Assembly: GCA_946406115.1 (NCBI GenBank)
Contig: OX291553.1
Span: 67,001-131,000, forward strand
From: Apoda limacodes
Lineage: Eukaryota; Arthropoda; Insecta; Lepidoptera; Limacodidae
Direction of reading: 5' to 3'
DNA: 64,000 nucleotides
The notes below the pieces were generated by a model, which ran no database searches, was not told the DNA's origin, and saw nothing but the letters and a program-made list of their open reading frames with translations. The position numbers and the translations under genes were made by a program. Positions 63,178 to 64,000 of this stretch are shown here, piece by piece (the stretch's first letter is position 1; each line of letters opens with the position of its first letter).

Positions 63178-64000
63178 TAACGGACCACTGTCTCGTTCGG
63201 ACTCAAGTGTCATGCACACAACCCGATCCTTCTGGGCCAACTAATTGTCGTCGTGTGTGGCACTATAAGTTGGCAGACTGGGATGGATTGCGAGAATTTT
63301 ACGCATTGTACCCGTGGAGGCAGATCTGCTTAAACTCAGAAGATCCTGCAGAAAGAAACAGCCGCAGTCACTGAGACAATCCTTGCTGGTATGGAATGTT
63401 TCATTCCTAACCTGCGAGTAGCTGCTGGCGTCAAAAAACGACCGTGGTTTAATAGGTCTTGCAGAGAAGCTAAAATTCTTAAGCAAAATGCGTATGAGGC
63501 TTGGACCACGGCTCGTAATAAGGATCCGAATACTTCTGAGTTAAAACGCAAATTAAATGCTGCCTCGAGGTTCAGTACGAAAGCAACTGCTAGAGCAAAA
63601 TTCCAATTTATCGGCAAAATAGGTGGGCGACTTGCGAGCTATCCTTCTGGGAGTCGTGCTTTCTGGTCGCTTGCCAAAGCTGCCGAAGGGAACTTTTGCC
63701 AGTCGTCGTTACCACCACTGCGAAAGACCGATGGTGACTTGGCCCATAGTGCTAAAGAGAAAGCGGATCTACTGGGCAGTATCTTCGCCTCGAACTCGAA
63801 AATGAACGATGAAGGCGCTGCACCACCTACTATACCGTGGTGCGGTAAGACCATGCCGGAAATCTCCATAACGCAGCGGGAGGTCAGGCGGGCGTTGCTT
63901 TCTCTAAACGTTATAAGTCGAGTGGGCCAGACGGTATACCAGCAGTGGTGCTTAAGCAGTGTCTCCTGAGTCATGTCTTGTACTCACGCGCCTCTTCGCG
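63178..64000 (+). pseudogene. LINE K (same family as J), runs off the window
   Basis: The sequence starts inside the endonuclease end (DHCLVRTQVSCTQPDPSGPT), i.e. 5'-truncated near 63178. It continues through the linker frame 63391-63969: MECFIPNLRVAAGVKKRPWF, NRSCREAKILKQNAYEAWTT, SELKRKLNAASRFSTKATAR, DLAHSAKEKADLLGSIFASN and ISITQREVRRALLSL. A frameshift near 63905 then shifts it away from SSGPDGIPAVV (63920-63950). It closely matches J at 51740-53700 and is uninterrupted where J carries the CR1 insertion. The rest lies beyond the window end. Confidence 0.88.

Overview
The window looks like lepidopteran (moth or butterfly) heterochromatin. It is AT-rich, I recognise no ordinary host gene, and nearly all readable protein is retroelement protein. 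The lepidopteran assignment is inference. It rests on the element mix (CR1-like LINEs with a PHD-type ORF1, Jockey-type LINEs, BEL/Pao, an env-bearing errantivirus-like Ty3/Gypsy element, a P-element/THAP relic) and on short interspersed repeats I know from moth and butterfly genomes. No tRNA, rRNA or CRISPR array was seen.

Layout. 0.2-9.5 kb: a broken CR1-like LINE (copy A, minus) holding a BEL/Pao element at 3241-8974 (183-bp LTRs, GCGCA target duplication) and a 5'-truncated Jockey 3' end at 2677-2920 (GATGT duplication). 9.5-10.7 kb: a decayed LINE. 10.8-16.2 kb: LINE copy C (minus), split by a plus-strand Jockey element truncated exactly at its RT GVPQGSILGP motif. 17.3-18.1 kb: a P-element/THAP transposase relic with a visible intron. 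18.5-18.8 kb: an old errantivirus integrase tail. 18.9-26.6 kb: a complete, very young errantivirus-like element (minus) with 272-bp LTRs differing at one base, an ACGT duplication, a serine-tRNA-like primer site, a polypurine tract, gag, a -1 slippery site, pol and env. 27-29 kb: BEL integrase and LINE fragments. 29.9-39.6 kb: a deleted BEL element D (minus) split by LINE copy B (31.7-36.9 kb), whose two ORFs are both intact.

39.7-43.1 kb: LINE tails and a decayed Jockey-like LINE. 43.1-44.9 kb: a Gypsy gag relic interrupted by about 1 kb of unknown sequence. 44.9-48.9 kb: a quiet AT-rich block with only one short repeat, the best candidate for single-copy host DNA. 48.9-55.9 kb: LINE pieces L, J and M. 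56-58.4 kb: a second copy (E) of the D-type BEL. 58.4-60.4 kb: Jockey-like LINE F. 61.5-63 kb: a BEL integrase relic with a 23-bp minisatellite. 63.2 kb to the end: a plus-strand relative of LINE J running off the window.

The sequence reads as layered insertions. In three nests the boundaries are clear enough to order the events, and three insertions show target-site duplications. Most large elements lie on the minus strand. The two units that could still be functional are the errantivirus-like element (gag, pol and env all open) and LINE B (ORF1 and ORF2 open). The rest are relics that could act only as templates, promoters or small-RNA sources.
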